Source: an uncultured Chloroflexota bacterium (GTDB lineage: Bacteria; Chloroflexota; Anaerolineae; Anaerolineales; Anaerolineaceae). From it: a DNA stretch of 63,089 nucleotides. Position numbers and translations under genes: made by a program. Shown here piece by piece: positions 1 through 8,713 of this stretch. The notes beneath the pieces are model-generated. The model had not been told where the DNA came from, ran no database searches, and was given only the letters and a program-made list of their open reading frames with translations. The stretch spans positions 1-63,089 of the forward strand of contig CACYHU010000008.1 in assembly GCA_902774215.1 (NCBI GenBank), read 5' to 3'. Each line of letters starts with the position of its first letter. Positions within the stretch are counted from its first letter, which is position 1.

Positions 1-1
1 G

Positions 2-361
2 TTTTCTGAAAACAACATCACCATGGAAGCCGCGTTGTTTGGTTATACTTCCGCCGGAATGGGAATGGGCAATGGTCTCGGAACGATCTATGTAGACGGA
101 AACCACGCGGTTCAGGGCGGAGCACAGGTCTTTGACGAAGAATTCCAGCGCATTCTCGCAGATATGTCTGCCGCATCCACACTGGAAGAATATACGAAAG
201 CAGCCGGCGCGATGCAGGATTATTATTCCGCGAACCGTCCGGTGGTCGCGCTGTATTGGGACTGCCTGACTTACGGTGCCGCTGCCCGTTTCGATAATAT
301 CGTGATCGATAATGCTTTCGGACTGAATAATGCCATGAACTGGCTGTCCGTTACAGAATAA
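2..361 (+). CDS. ABC transporter substrate-binding protein, family 5 (C-terminal part)
   Basis: The reading frame is open from the left edge of the window, so this is only the last 119 residues of a longer protein; the ATG at 23 is internal. The tail resembles the C-terminal lobe of family-5 (peptide/nickel, DppA/NikA-type) extracellular solute-binding proteins: a helix followed by a conserved stretch around 'RPVVALYW' and an ending of the 'NAMNWLSVTE' kind. Two permease genes follow at once on the same strand, and then lar cofactor genes. The ligand could therefore be a nickel complex or a peptide. That assignment is inferred from context, because the binding lobe is mostly outside the window. 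Confidence 0.8.
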   Translation, partial: FSENNITMEAALFGYTSAGMGMGNGLGTIYVDGNHAVQGGAQVFDEEFQRILADMSAASTLEEYTKAAGAMQDYYSANRPVVALYWDCLTYGAAARFDNIVIDNAFGLNNAMNWLSVTE

Positions 362-375
362 AAATATTGATTAAC

Positions 376-412
376 CATGCAGGGTGTCTGCTGCAGACAG
401 ATACCCTGCATG
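376..412. promoter_or_regulatory. Intercistronic stem-loop between binding protein and permease genes
   Basis: A perfect 10-bp inverted repeat (CATGCAGGGT at 376-385, its complement at 403-412) encloses a second 5-bp hairpin (GTCTG/CAGAC at 386-398). No T-run follows, so it is not a classical terminator. Such hairpins after binding-protein genes commonly protect the upstream mRNA and raise binding protein over permease expression; that role is inferred here. Confidence 0.6.
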
Positions 413-478
413 ATCCGATAAACAGGTTCCATTCCTGCTTATTTGAAGGATAATTACAACAGGCGGAAGCGAATAAGA

Positions 479-1465
479 ATGAAAAAGTATCTGAACAACA
501 TTATTATTTCACTGATTTGTTTTCTCTTTGTCATCATTCTGAATTTCGCTTTGCCGCGGATGCTGCCCGGCAATCCGATCGCTTATCTGTCCGGGTTTGC
601 CGAAGAGGAAATGACTGCCGTACAGATAGAATACTATCGGGACGCTTTGCATCTTGACGACAGTATTTTCCGGCAGTTCATTCATTATCTGCGATCCCTT
701 ACAGACGGTACGCTGGGTTATTCTTATAAGAAAAAGGCTGATGTTTCCGATCTGATCGGGGAGAGGGTCAAAATAACGCTGCAGATCACCCTTCCGGCTG
801 TTATTTTTTCAACCCTGATCGGTCTTGTCTGGGGAATGTCTTCCGGATATAACAAAGACAGCCGGTCTGACAGACTCTCCACCACAGGACTGATCATCCT
901 GAACGCAGCGCCATCCTTTCTTTTAGCGCTGACTTTTGTCATTCTGTTCGGATTTTATTGGAAAATACTCCCCTATGCAGGTCTGAACAGCGCTGACATC
1001 CATCCGGGAATGCCGGGATTTTTGAAAGACCGGATCATTCATTTGATCCTGCCGGTCACCACACTGATCCTGGGAATGCTGCCTTCCCGGTATCTGCTGA
1101 TGCGCAGCAGTGTCAGGGCTGCAGTCAATGAACGATACATTCTTTATGCAAAACAGCGCGGGCTTTCAGACAACAAAATAAAATATCACTACATTCTGAG
1201 AAATATTGCGCAGCCTTTCATTTCCATGATCGGGATGAGTGTAGGTGTATGTATCGGCGGATCACTGGTCATTGAGAATATTTTTTCCATCAATGGGATG
1301 GGGAAGCTTCTTTCAGATGCAGTTTACACGCTGGATTATCCGTTGATGCAGGGAATTCTTTTTGTTACAACAGGGATCTGTGTCCTTTCGATCATTCTCA
1401 CGGATATCATATGTATTTTGATCGACCCGAGAGTTCGCTATCAGGAAAGAGGCCGGGAAGCATGA
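479..1465 (+). CDS. ABC transporter permease (DppB/NikB-type)
   Basis: Inner-membrane permease of a family-5 peptide/nickel-type importer. It has an N-terminal membrane helix followed by the usual periplasmic segment ('LPRMLPGNP' and 'YRDALHLDD' are typical of DppB-like proteins), then further helices with the cytoplasmic EAA-type loop near 'YAKQRGLSDNKI', which docks the ATPase. The open frame extends upstream to a TTG at 443, but the ATG at 479 has an AGGCGG site 12 bases upstream and begins directly before the first membrane helix, so it is preferred (328 residues). Its stop overlaps the next start as ATGA. ATPase genes are not in the window and presumably lie upstream. Confidence 0.88.
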   Translation: MKKYLNNIIISLICFLFVIILNFALPRMLPGNPIAYLSGFAEEEMTAVQIEYYRDALHLDDSIFRQFIHYLRSLTDGTLGYSYKKKADVSDLIGERVKITLQITLPAVIFSTLIGLVWGMSSGYNKDSRSDRLSTTGLIILNAAPSFLLALTFVILFGFYWKILPYAGLNSADIHPGMPGFLKDRIIHLILPVTTLILGMLPSRYLLMRSSVRAAVNERYILYAKQRGLSDNKIKYHYILRNIAQPFISMIGMSVGVCIGGSLVIENIFSINGMGKLLSDAVYTLDYPLMQGILFVTTGICVLSIILTDIICILIDPRVRYQERGREA

Positions 1466-2271
1466 ACAGAGACCGCATTCCGTTATTTGTCCCGGGCTGC
1501 CTGCTGCTGTCCTTTTTTCTGGTCATGGCTTTATTTCCTGCTGTCTTTACATCCTATGGATTGAAAGACATGGATAAGCCCTGGCTTCTCCCTTCTGCTG
1601 ACCATCTCCTTGGCACAAATTCATTGGGGTATGACATTTTCACGGAGCTGGTCTATGGCACAAAAGAAACCCTGCTTATCGGTCTGTCAAGCAGCCTGCT
1701 GATGTTGTTTTTCGGAGCAATGGTTGGTATGCTGTCGACTCTGCCGGGCATCCCCGGTATGATTTTCAACGGAATGATCAATATTTTCATGATGCTGCCT
1801 CATCTGATCACCCTGATCGTTATCTCGGCATTTGTCGGACATTCCGCGGCAGAATTGATCATTCTGATCGCACTGTTCGGCTGGGTGGGAACCGCCAGAA
1901 ATGTTCGGGCACGGGTAATTCATCTGAACAGCCAGCCTTTCATCGAGACCTGCAGGATCCAGGGATTCAGCAGGATCCATATCATTTTTCACCATATTCT
2001 GCCTGATCTTTATGATTTGCTTCTGTTCCGGTTCCTTTTAGGTGTAAACTCATGTATCATGATGGAATCTACCCTGAGTTTCCTTGGTATCGGGGATGTT
2101 TACACCCCAACCTGGGGAACAATGGTTAATCTTGCTTATCGGCGCGGTGCCTTTATGCGCCGTGCCTATCATTATCTGCTTCCGCCGGGCATCTGCATTA
2201 TGCTCCTGAGTCTGTCTTTTTACTTCATCAGTATGTCTTTTGAAGCCCGCCGTGAGCAAATTGCTTTATAA
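1462..2271 (+). CDS. ABC transporter permease (DppC/NikC-type)
   Basis: Second permease of the same importer, 269 residues. The sequence shows an N-terminal helix, the 'HLLGTNSLGYDIFTELVYG' segment characteristic of DppC-like permeases, and an EAA-type loop near 'RIQGFSRIHIIFHHILPD'. The ATG at 1462 overlaps the stop of the preceding permease (ATGA), which points to translational coupling; a longer open frame from 1411 lies wholly inside the upstream gene. It ends about 25 bases before larB, so transporter and cofactor genes are probably one transcript. Nickel import is a plausible job because larC needs Ni(II), but a peptide substrate is not excluded. Confidence 0.88.
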   Translation: MNRDRIPLFVPGCLLLSFFLVMALFPAVFTSYGLKDMDKPWLLPSADHLLGTNSLGYDIFTELVYGTKETLLIGLSSSLLMLFFGAMVGMLSTLPGIPGMIFNGMINIFMMLPHLITLIVISAFVGHSAAELIILIALFGWVGTARNVRARVIHLNSQPFIETCRIQGFSRIHIIFHHILPDLYDLLLFRFLLGVNSCIMMESTLSFLGIGDVYTPTWGTMVNLAYRRGAFMRRAYHYLLPPGICIMLLSLSFYFISMSFEARREQIAL

Positions 2272-2296
2272 TATCGAATACACTTGGAGTGAATTT

Positions 2297-3052
2297 GTGA
2301 AAACTGAAATAAAAACTATTTTGGAATCAGTAAAAAACGGAGAGCTTTCGGTAGATGATGCCCTTTTGCGTCTGAAAACCAGTCCGTTTGAAGATATTGG
2401 ATTTGCCAAGGTCGACCTGCACCGCAGTGTCCGTCAGGGTGTTCCGGAGGTGATCTATGGAGCGGGAAAAACAGCGGAACAGATCGCCGCGATCGCTGAG
2501 ACTATGAAAAATAACGGGGAAAATCACATTCTGATCACCCGTCTTTCACCGGAATCGGCAGACATTGTTTCCCGTTCTGTCAGGCTGAAATATTATCCTG
2601 AATGCAGGATCGGCATCGCGGGAGAAATCCCCGCCCCGACCGGGATCGGTAAGATCGTGGTGGCTACCGGCGGCACCAGTGATATTCCTGTCGCGGAAGA
2701 AGCAGCTTTGACCGCGGAATGTTTCGGAAATGAAGTTGTCCGCCTGTATGATGTCGGGGTTGCCGGCCTGCACCGTCTGCTTTCTCACATGGAGGAAATC
2801 ATGAACGCGAGCGTGATCATTGCCATCGCGGGAATGGAAGGGGCTTTGGCCAGCGTGATCGGCGGACTTGCTGACTGCCCGGTTATCGCTGTTCCTACCA
2901 GTGTAGGTTATGGAACATCCTTCCATGGGCTTTCCGCTCTTCTTTCCATGCTGAATTCATGCGCCAGCGGTGTTTCCGTAGTCAACATTGATAACGGTTT
3001 TGGCGCGGGTTATCTTGCCAGCATGATCAACCATATGGAGGTAAAAAAATGA
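2297..3052 (+). CDS. larB: Pyridinium-3,5-biscarboxylic acid mononucleotide synthase LarB
   Basis: LarB carboxylates the nicotinate ring of nicotinic acid adenine dinucleotide and cleaves off AMP, the first step towards the nickel-pincer nucleotide (NPN) cofactor. The protein (251 residues, normal for the family) has a short helical N-terminus and an AIR-carboxylase-like (PurE-like) C-terminal domain, with 'VVATGGTSDIPVAEEA' and 'ALASVIGGL' as the phosphate/carboxylate-binding loops. The GTG at 2297 is chosen because a GGAGTG site lies just upstream and the start matches the family; the open frame from 2240 has no ribosome site. Its stop overlaps larC as ATGA. Confidence 0.93.
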   Translation: MKTEIKTILESVKNGELSVDDALLRLKTSPFEDIGFAKVDLHRSVRQGVPEVIYGAGKTAEQIAAIAETMKNNGENHILITRLSPESADIVSRSVRLKYYPECRIGIAGEIPAPTGIGKIVVATGGTSDIPVAEEAALTAECFGNEVVRLYDVGVAGLHRLLSHMEEIMNASVIIAIAGMEGALASVIGGLADCPVIAVPTSVGYGTSFHGLSALLSMLNSCASGVSVVNIDNGFGAGYLASMINHMEVKK

Positions 3053-4344
3053 AAACATTGTACCTGGATTGCGGGATGGGTTCCGCGGGAGATATGCTGA
3101 CGGCGGCACTGATTGAACTTGTACCTGATCCGGATGATTTCATCAGCCGGCTGAATTCGGTCGGTATTCCTGATGTTGAATTCAAAAAAGAACGTACAGA
3201 AAAATGTGGTATTACCGGAACACATATCTCCGTCTTGGTTCACGGACAGGAAGAAAACAGTGAGATACATGAACACGAACATGAACATGATCACGAACAC
3301 GTTCATCTTCATACGCATATGCACGATCACCTGCATTTAAATCTGCACGATCACGAACATCATCTGCACGATCATGAACATCATCACGAGCACGGACATT
3401 CACATAATGATCTTCACGGCATTGATCATATTGTCCGGGATCATCTGAATCTTCCCGACAAGGTAAAAGATAACATTTTGAGCGTCTATCAGCTGATCGC
3501 GGAAGCCGAAAGTCATGTTCACGGTGTTCCTGTAACAGATATCCATTTCCATGAAGTCGGGACCATGGACGCGATCGCAGACATAACCGCTGTCTGCCTT
3601 TTAATGAACGAACTGGATCCGGATGAAGTCGTCGCCTCCCCTGTTCATGTCGGAAGCGGGCATGTGAAATGTGCGCATGGTATCCTGCCGGTTCCCGCAC
3701 CTGCCACAGCCTATATTCTTCAGAATATTCCCTCATACGGGGGTGAGATCAAGGGGGAACTCTGCACACCGACAGGCGCAGCGCTTTTGAAGCATTTCGT
3801 GACACGCTTCGGGAACATGCCGGTCATGAAAACCTCCGCGATCGGTTATGGCATGGGGAAAAAGGACTTTCCTGCTGCCAATTGCGTCCGTGCCATGCTG
3901 GGCGAAACTGAAGACAAAATGGAAAAAATCGTCAAACTTTCCTGCAACGTTGATGATATGACAGCGGAATCCATTTCATATGCGATGGAAAAACTGTTTG
4001 AAGCAGGCGCCCTTGACGTCTTCACGACTCCGGTCGGAATGAAAAAGAGCCGGCCGGGAACACTGATCCAGACGCTCTGCCGGCCTCAGGATGAAGAAAG
4101 CATCGTCAGGATCATTTTTAAACATACAACAACGATCGGCATCCGAAAAACATATGCTGACCGTTATGTTCTGGAAAGAAAGGTTGAGGAGCTTACCACA
4201 CCATATGGGAAGGTCAGGAGAAAAGTTTCTCAGGGATATGGCGTCAGGCGGGTAAAGTATGAGTATGATGATCTTTCCGGACTCGCCGATAATCAGAACA
4301 TCAGTATCGAAGAAGCCCGCAGGCTTATCGAAGATCCGGAATAA
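3049..4344 (+). CDS. larC: Nickel-pincer cofactor cyclometallase LarC (single full-length frame)
   Basis: LarC inserts nickel into the dithio-pyridinium nucleotide in a CTP-dependent cyclometallation, the last NPN-cofactor step. This is one uninterrupted 431-residue frame; in Lactiplantibacillus plantarum the gene is split in two and joined by programmed frameshifting. The N-terminal half contains 'CGMGSAGDM' and 'FHEVGTMDAIADI'. Residues 74-127 hold 26 histidines alternating with Glu/Asp/Leu, a likely nickel store. The C-terminal half ('NVDDMTAESI', 'MKKSRPGTL') is the CTP/NPN-binding part. It overlaps larB by four bases and is followed four bases later by larE. Confidence 0.95.
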   Translation: MKTLYLDCGMGSAGDMLTAALIELVPDPDDFISRLNSVGIPDVEFKKERTEKCGITGTHISVLVHGQEENSEIHEHEHEHDHEHVHLHTHMHDHLHLNLHDHEHHLHDHEHHHEHGHSHNDLHGIDHIVRDHLNLPDKVKDNILSVYQLIAEAESHVHGVPVTDIHFHEVGTMDAIADITAVCLLMNELDPDEVVASPVHVGSGHVKCAHGILPVPAPATAYILQNIPSYGGEIKGELCTPTGAALLKHFVTRFGNMPVMKTSAIGYGMGKKDFPAANCVRAMLGETEDKMEKIVKLSCNVDDMTAESISYAMEKLFEAGALDVFTTPVGMKKSRPGTLIQTLCRPQDEESIVRIIFKHTTTIGIRKTYADRYVLERKVEELTTPYGKVRRKVSQGYGVRRVKYEYDDLSGLADNQNISIEEARRLIEDPE

Positions 4345-4347
4345 AGC

Positions 4348-5160
4348 ATGGACGAATTACATAATAAAAAGTCAGAGCTGATTTCTTATTTGAAGCAGCT
4401 GGAACGCGTAGCCGTTGCTTTTTCCGCGGGTGTTGATTCAACTTTTTTATTGAGCATTGCCCGTGAAGCGCTTGGAAACAATGTGATCGCGGTCACGGGG
4501 CGGTCGGTATCTTTTCCGGAACGGGAACAGACAGAGGCTTCCGAATTCTGCAGAGCCCTCGGTATTGAACAGGTCATCGTTAAAGTTGATCAGATGTCGA
4601 TTCCCGGTTTCCGAAACAACCCGGTGGACCGCTGTTACCTGTGCAAAAAAGAGCTGTTTTCTGCGTTTCTGAATGCGGCTGAAGAAAGAGGATATGCTTA
4701 TGTTGCGGAAGGGTCCAATTTTGATGATCTGAAAGATTATCGCCCGGGGCTGCGTGCGATCAAGGAGCTGAACATTAAAAGTCCGCTGAAAGAGGTCGGA
4801 TTGACAAAAAAAGAGATCCGTCTTCTTTCGCAGGAGATGGTGCTGCCTACCTGGAACAAGCCTTCTTTTGCATGCCTTGCCACCAGGATCCCTTACGGCG
4901 ATGAGATCACAGGTGAAAAACTTCGTATGATAGAAAAGGCCGAACAGCAATTATCGGATCTGGGCTTTCATCAGGTACGCGTAAGATTGCATGAAAAGAT
5001 CGCGCGTATTGAAATTGAGAAAAACGAATTTGAAAGATTAATTGATCCGGAAGTATCGGGTTCCGTCAACCAGTACTTACAGTCTTTGGGATTTGAGTAT
5101 GTCACGCTGGATCTGGGCGGCTATCAGATGGGCAGCATGAACAAAAGTCTTTCCCTGTAA
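4348..5160 (+). CDS. larE: Pyridinium-3,5-bisthiocarboxylate mononucleotide synthase LarE (three-cysteine type)
   Basis: LarE adenylates the carboxylates of the LarB product and replaces them with thiocarboxylates. The PP-loop is 'AFSAGVDS' at residues 24-31. L. plantarum LarE sacrifices one cysteine (Cys176) per turnover. Here the corresponding Cys176 ('SFACLATR') is accompanied by a CxxC pair at Cys96 and Cys99 ('RCYLCK'), the arrangement reported for LarE proteins that hold a [4Fe-4S] cluster and use it to carry sulfur. This copy is therefore probably catalytic rather than sacrificial. The length of 270 residues is typical. It is the last gene of the presumed transporter-lar operon; no larA racemase is visible in the window. 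Confidence 0.93.
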   Translation: MDELHNKKSELISYLKQLERVAVAFSAGVDSTFLLSIAREALGNNVIAVTGRSVSFPEREQTEASEFCRALGIEQVIVKVDQMSIPGFRNNPVDRCYLCKKELFSAFLNAAEERGYAYVAEGSNFDDLKDYRPGLRAIKELNIKSPLKEVGLTKKEIRLLSQEMVLPTWNKPSFACLATRIPYGDEITGEKLRMIEKAEQQLSDLGFHQVRVRLHEKIARIEIEKNEFERLIDPEVSGSVNQYLQSLGFEYVTLDLGGYQMGSMNKSLSL

Positions 5161-5491
5161 GCTCAGACAGCGCTCAAATCAATCTCCTGAATCGGGAGAC
5201 AAGCTGATCCGGAATGAAGATGATACGAAAAACCCGGCTGATCTGAAGCTTCAGGAATACTCATTATTAGGAAGGTGCGATCAGCATGAGGATCATTGTT
5301 TTTGCTGGGTGCGGTATTTTTCTATATCAGCATGCGGGTACGATAAATTCAGAGTAAATTGAGACACTGCGTAATGCGAACTGTTTTGATAATTGCCTGA
5401 TATGACCGCCACTTTCGGAGACATTTTATTAGCCAATTCAATCTAATTAACATTATCCTGTATTATTATCAGTCTGTTTTTGAAATGCTCC
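5161..5491. other. Intergenic region after larE
   Basis: No supported gene. A weak TCTCC/GGAGA hairpin (5183-5199) just after larE is not followed by a T-run, so I do not call it a terminator. Short translated fragments occur, but none is bounded by a ribosome site or resembles a known family. The last 100 bases are AT-rich. Confidence 0.5.
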
Positions 5492-6400
5492 CTACTTACC
5501 GGTTTTTTCAAAACGAAAGTCTTTATCCGCAACACCGATCACCATACCATCGTGTAACTGCACAGGTCCGTAAATTCGTTCTTTCCCATCGGGATATACA
5601 AGATAAGTTCCGCTCATATACCTACTGTCCTGCAGGATCACCTTTCTGTCCGCAGAGGAATAGGTCAGAGAGAAGTGCCTTCTTGAAATCGTAGGATCAC
5701 CGCCCAATCCGATAATACCGTTTTTACTGTCTCTGCCAAACCAGCAGGGTTGCCATCTATTAATTCAACAGAAACACTGAATCCCGAACCATCCAGCTTG
5801 GTCAGCATCACTGTTATTGAAAAACCCATCATTGCGGTTCCTACTTCGCCTTCTTCGCCGCCAAGTGGAACAATTATCTCATCACCATCCGTGCTCAGAT
5901 TGCTGATATCTTTCATTTGTGAAAGATAATCAGGATTATAGACCAGCTGCCACCCATTAATTCCTCAGAAAAAGCCACGCCCCAGGAATAAACCGGATAA
6001 CCGGAATCTTGGATAAAATTAATCTGTTGATTTGACTCAAGATAGGGATCCGAACCCCGGTTGCCGTCTGAAATGAGGACAATGACCTTTTTTCCGTTGG
6101 TGCTCACATTGTTCAATTCCTGAGCATCTGTACTCAGTGCAGCGGAAGTCATAACCGCCGCGCCCATCATGGTTATGCACATCGTCAGCGCCGGCGTGAT
6201 GTGCCGATTGATGATCTTACTGTGAACTGAGGCATTAAACCCGTAATTCACAAAGGTCACGGCGACAGTGCCCAGCAGATGGGATAATAGCTCGGGAACC
6301 TGTTCCAGACAAGCATGGTGATTACTGCAATCGTCAGGAGAATACTAACAAGAAAACGGTCCTGCCGGGTCAGGTCTTCGCTGTCGGATTTTACTTCCAC
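5492..6400 (-). pseudogene. Decayed VWA-FHA domain protein
   Basis: Three consecutive minus-strand frames join into one ancestral protein once frameshifts near 6255, 5930 and 5700 are repaired. An N-terminal membrane helix is readable around 6300-6390. A von Willebrand A-like stretch follows ('KKVIVLISDGN', with a 'YPVYSWGVAF' strand). A C-terminal forkhead-associated segment then has 'GLGGDPTISRRHFSL', the phosphothreonine-binding signature. The metal-site N-terminal part of the VWA domain is missing. Membrane-anchored VWA proteins with FHA tails occur in Clostridia as surface or signalling proteins; the function of this relic is unknown and it is very unlikely to be made intact. Confidence 0.7.
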
Positions 6401-6432
6401 AAGTGTCTCTCGTTCATTTGTGTCTTACGTAT

Positions 6433-7026
6433 TCATCTATTGACCGTCTCTCCGTTTTTTCCCGGAAGTGCTGCTGCGCCTTCGTTTTTTCGAATCAGTT
6501 TTTTCCATGACCAGACATCTGCGTCCGGAATTTTGGTACGGATCTGTATCACGACAGCTTCTATAGAAGAATAGGTCGAAACTGCGCATGTCAACGCCAT
6601 ATGTACGGAACCTGTCCCGATGATAAACGCGAACGGAATCAAAAATACTGCGCCACCTAAAGCCTTTCCCGAGGCGGAATGTATAAAATATATTTTCCCA
6701 AACCAGAATAAAGCGATTACCACGGAAATAATATGCACAATCAACGTGGCAGCGAGCCATTTCACTGACCAAATTGGTATCTTCCTTGATACGATCATTA
6801 CCTTCATCATTCCGGTATACATCAGGATATCACCTGTAGTATCCAAAATCGCGCCTGTTGTCCCGGTGCTGTTTGTTATCCGCGCAATGGGACCATCTAA
6901 AAGGTCCCTTGCGGCACAGATCAGATTAACAATAATGAACAGGCCCGTTAACTCATTGGAGAGGAATAAAAGCGGCGGCAGGATGATTCTGACCGATGTG
7001 ATGATATTTGCGAGGTGTTTTTTCAT
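6433..7026 (-). CDS. CDP-alcohol phosphatidyltransferase family protein
   Basis: Integral membrane enzyme that transfers a phosphatidyl group from CDP-diacylglycerol to an alcohol acceptor, as in PgsA or PssA. The complete family motif D-x2-DG-x2-AR-x8-G-x3-D-x3-D is present at about residues 42-67 ('DLLDGPIAR' through 'GAILDTTGD'), and several hydrophobic helices follow. The length of 197 residues is normal. The acceptor (glycerol phosphate, inositol phosphate or serine) cannot be decided from the motif. The C-terminus is long and basic. The gene sits directly upstream, in transcription order, of the decayed VWA-FHA gene and could once have shared its transcript. Confidence 0.85.
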   Translation of the reverse strand: MKKHLANIITSVRIILPPLLFLSNELTGLFIIVNLICAARDLLDGPIARITNSTGTTGAILDTTGDILMYTGMMKVMIVSRKIPIWSVKWLAATLIVHIISVVIALFWFGKIYFIHSASGKALGGAVFLIPFAFIIGTGSVHMALTCAVSTYSSIEAVVIQIRTKIPDADVWSWKKLIRKNEGAAALPGKNGETVNR

Positions 7027-7274
7027 AGACTTTATGAATTTGAAGCAGCACTGTCTGTTGTACTGCGAGCCAGCCGCGGAAGAATCGCCCTATACAGCAA
7101 AAGTCCCATAAGCTTTTTTCTGGATTAGCAAAACGTCGTAATCTTATTTTTTCTCTTTCTTTGCCTGCTTTCCGGCGAATATCTTCTCCAGTTTTCTGAA
7201 GATTTTGCTCCCGCGTTTCGGGATTCCGGTCAATATCTTTTTACTTCGAGTAAACAATAAAGGAAAAACTGATC
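7027..7274. other. Intergenic region with possible gene-end remnant
   Basis: No intact gene. On the minus strand, 7144-7240 reads as about 30 Lys/Arg-rich residues ending in a TAA, which looks like the basic tail of a lost protein. The tetR start at 7275 has an AAAGGAAAAA stretch upstream. Confidence 0.3.
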
Positions 7275-7796
7275 ATGCCGAACAGAGAGAAAAGAATAGA
7301 GAACCTGCAGAGAGCAAACGATCTGATCGTGGACTGTCTCAGACATGCGCTCTATAAGCTTTTGGAAGAGAAGGACATCGGTCAGATCAAAGTTATCGAT
7401 CTTACAAAAGCCGCCGGAGTTTCACGAGGCGGCTTTTATCGGAACTTTTATTTAGTGACCGATGTGCTGCTGGATGATATCCAAACAGTCGCAGATGATA
7501 TCAGAAGAGCCATGGGACCGGATGTAGGTCTGAACTGGAGAATCATTCTTCGAACGGTATACAAACATCGGAAAAAAATTCCGCTGCTGATTAAGGCTGG
7601 TTTGGGAATGGAGATCCTGAATAAAATTAACCAAACCATAGATACAGTTAATGACGATTTTAAACTTCGTATCATGGCATGGAACGGAGTGATTTTTAAT
7701 TGCATTATATATTGGGTAGAAAATGATTTCAGTCAGGATCCGGATCAGCTTGCTGATCACCTGACTGAAATCACAAAGTCGATTTTATTCGTTTGA
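7275..7796 (+). CDS. TetR/AcrR-family transcriptional regulator
   Basis: DNA-binding repressor-like protein of 173 residues. The N-terminal helix-turn-helix is clear: 'ALYKLLEEKDIGQIKVIDLTK' leads into 'AAGVSRGGFYRNF', the TetR recognition helix. The remaining hundred residues form a helical ligand-binding domain of the short Clostridial type. It is convergent with the radical-SAM gene that ends at 7808, so it may or may not control the neighbouring operon. Its last 70 bases carry a long stem-loop (see 7725-7772). The ligand is unknown. Confidence 0.85.
   Translation: MPNREKRIENLQRANDLIVDCLRHALYKLLEEKDIGQIKVIDLTKAAGVSRGGFYRNFYLVTDVLLDDIQTVADDIRRAMGPDVGLNWRIILRTVYKHRKKIPLLIKAGLGMEILNKINQTIDTVNDDFKLRIMAWNGVIFNCIIYWVENDFSQDPDQLADHLTEITKSILFV
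7725..7772. terminator. Long stem-loop inside the 3' end of tetR, between convergent genes
   Basis: The 13-bp arm GATTTCAGTCAGG (7725-7737) pairs perfectly with 7760-7772. An inner hairpin GATCAGC/GCTGATC lies at 7743-7758. It falls within the last codons of tetR and just before the stop of the convergent radical-SAM gene. T-runs are short, so a bidirectional terminator or mRNA-end stabiliser is inferred. Confidence 0.55.
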
Positions 7797-7807
7797 AATT
7801 GTTTCCG

Positions 7808-8689
7808 TTATAAAGATTTCTTGTTCCGGCGGATCGCAGCAAGCTTTTCCATGTCTCCGTTCTGTATCTCATGATCGAGGGCTGCGATGATCTTACCCTT
7901 TCGCTGTAGAAAATTCGGACCGGATAAATTCTTTCCGGAAACGGTATGATGGGTGATGAAGGAGCAGTCACAGGTCAGATGCTCGGCAAAAGTTTTCAGC
8001 TCGACCAGCATATCCTTTTCAGAGAGCGGATCGAATTTTCCCTGTTTTGCTTCCTCCAGAAGGGGCGTTCCCGGGAAAAGAACCAGTCCGCCGGTTCCGA
8101 CCAGCATGGGATCGCATTTGCTGAAAACCTCTGCTGAATGAACCGCATGCTCGATACTGTGCGCTTTACCGGCAACACCATTCAGAAACGACATCCAGAA
8201 ATCGACACCCGCTTCCGAAAGTTTCCCGCACTGCCCGATGATATCCTCAGCGTGATATCCTTTGTTCACACGTTCAAGCGTCCAGTCATCACCGCTTTCA
8301 ACTCCTAATGATATTTCCCGCATTCCAAGATCCTTCAGGATTCTCAGCTGATCGACCGTCTTGTTCCGGATATCTGTCACACGGGTTGCTGCGTAGATGT
8401 ATTCCATTTTCGGCAGATAGCGGTTGATCATTTCAAAAATCGGAGCCAGTTTGTCGTAGGTCATGCACAGTGGATTAGCGGAAAGCAGCTGGATCGTTTT
8501 GGCCTCGGGAACGATGGCAGCCAATTCCTGCAGGTCCTCTTCGATCCATTCCATCGGCTGCATCCGGAAATCCACGTTCCTGTACATCGTACAGAATTTA
8601 CATCTGTTGTGCGTACAGCCCTGCGTGATCTGCAGCAGCGGAAAGGTCGGCCAGTATGGATTCCGGTAAACAGTATCGGAAAAATGCAA
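7808..8689 (-). CDS. Radical SAM protein with CX4CX2C cluster motif
   Basis: Radical S-adenosylmethionine enzyme of 293 residues. The cluster-binding loop is 'GCTHNRCKFCTMY', with four rather than three residues between the first two cysteines. I associate this spacing with a family of uncharacterised Clostridial Fe-S oxidoreductases. 'LGVESGDDWTLERVNKGY' is the SAM-contacting segment. The TTG start at 8689 is supported by an AAAGGAAG site seven bases upstream; no in-frame ATG fits better. It is the last gene of a leftward operon with a nitroreductase, an NMO-like flavoprotein and an SDR, so it may act on the same small molecule. The substrate is unknown. Confidence 0.85.
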   Translation of the reverse strand: MHFSDTVYRNPYWPTFPLLQITQGCTHNRCKFCTMYRNVDFRMQPMEWIEEDLQELAAIVPEAKTIQLLSANPLCMTYDKLAPIFEMINRYLPKMEYIYAATRVTDIRNKTVDQLRILKDLGMREISLGVESGDDWTLERVNKGYHAEDIIGQCGKLSEAGVDFWMSFLNGVAGKAHSIEHAVHSAEVFSKCDPMLVGTGGLVLFPGTPLLEEAKQGKFDPLSEKDMLVELKTFAEHLTCDCSFITHHTVSGKNLSGPNFLQRKGKIIAALDHEIQNGDMEKLAAIRRNKKSL

Positions 8690-8713
8690 GATGTTCTTCC
8701 TTTCGATCTGATG

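Noticed and set aside
3212..3736. Minus-strand Arg-rich frame over larC
   Set aside because: It is the antisense of the His-rich insert in larC.
2..5160. Dedicated nickel importer as a firm call
   Set aside because: Family-5 binding proteins also carry peptides, and the binding lobe is outside the window.
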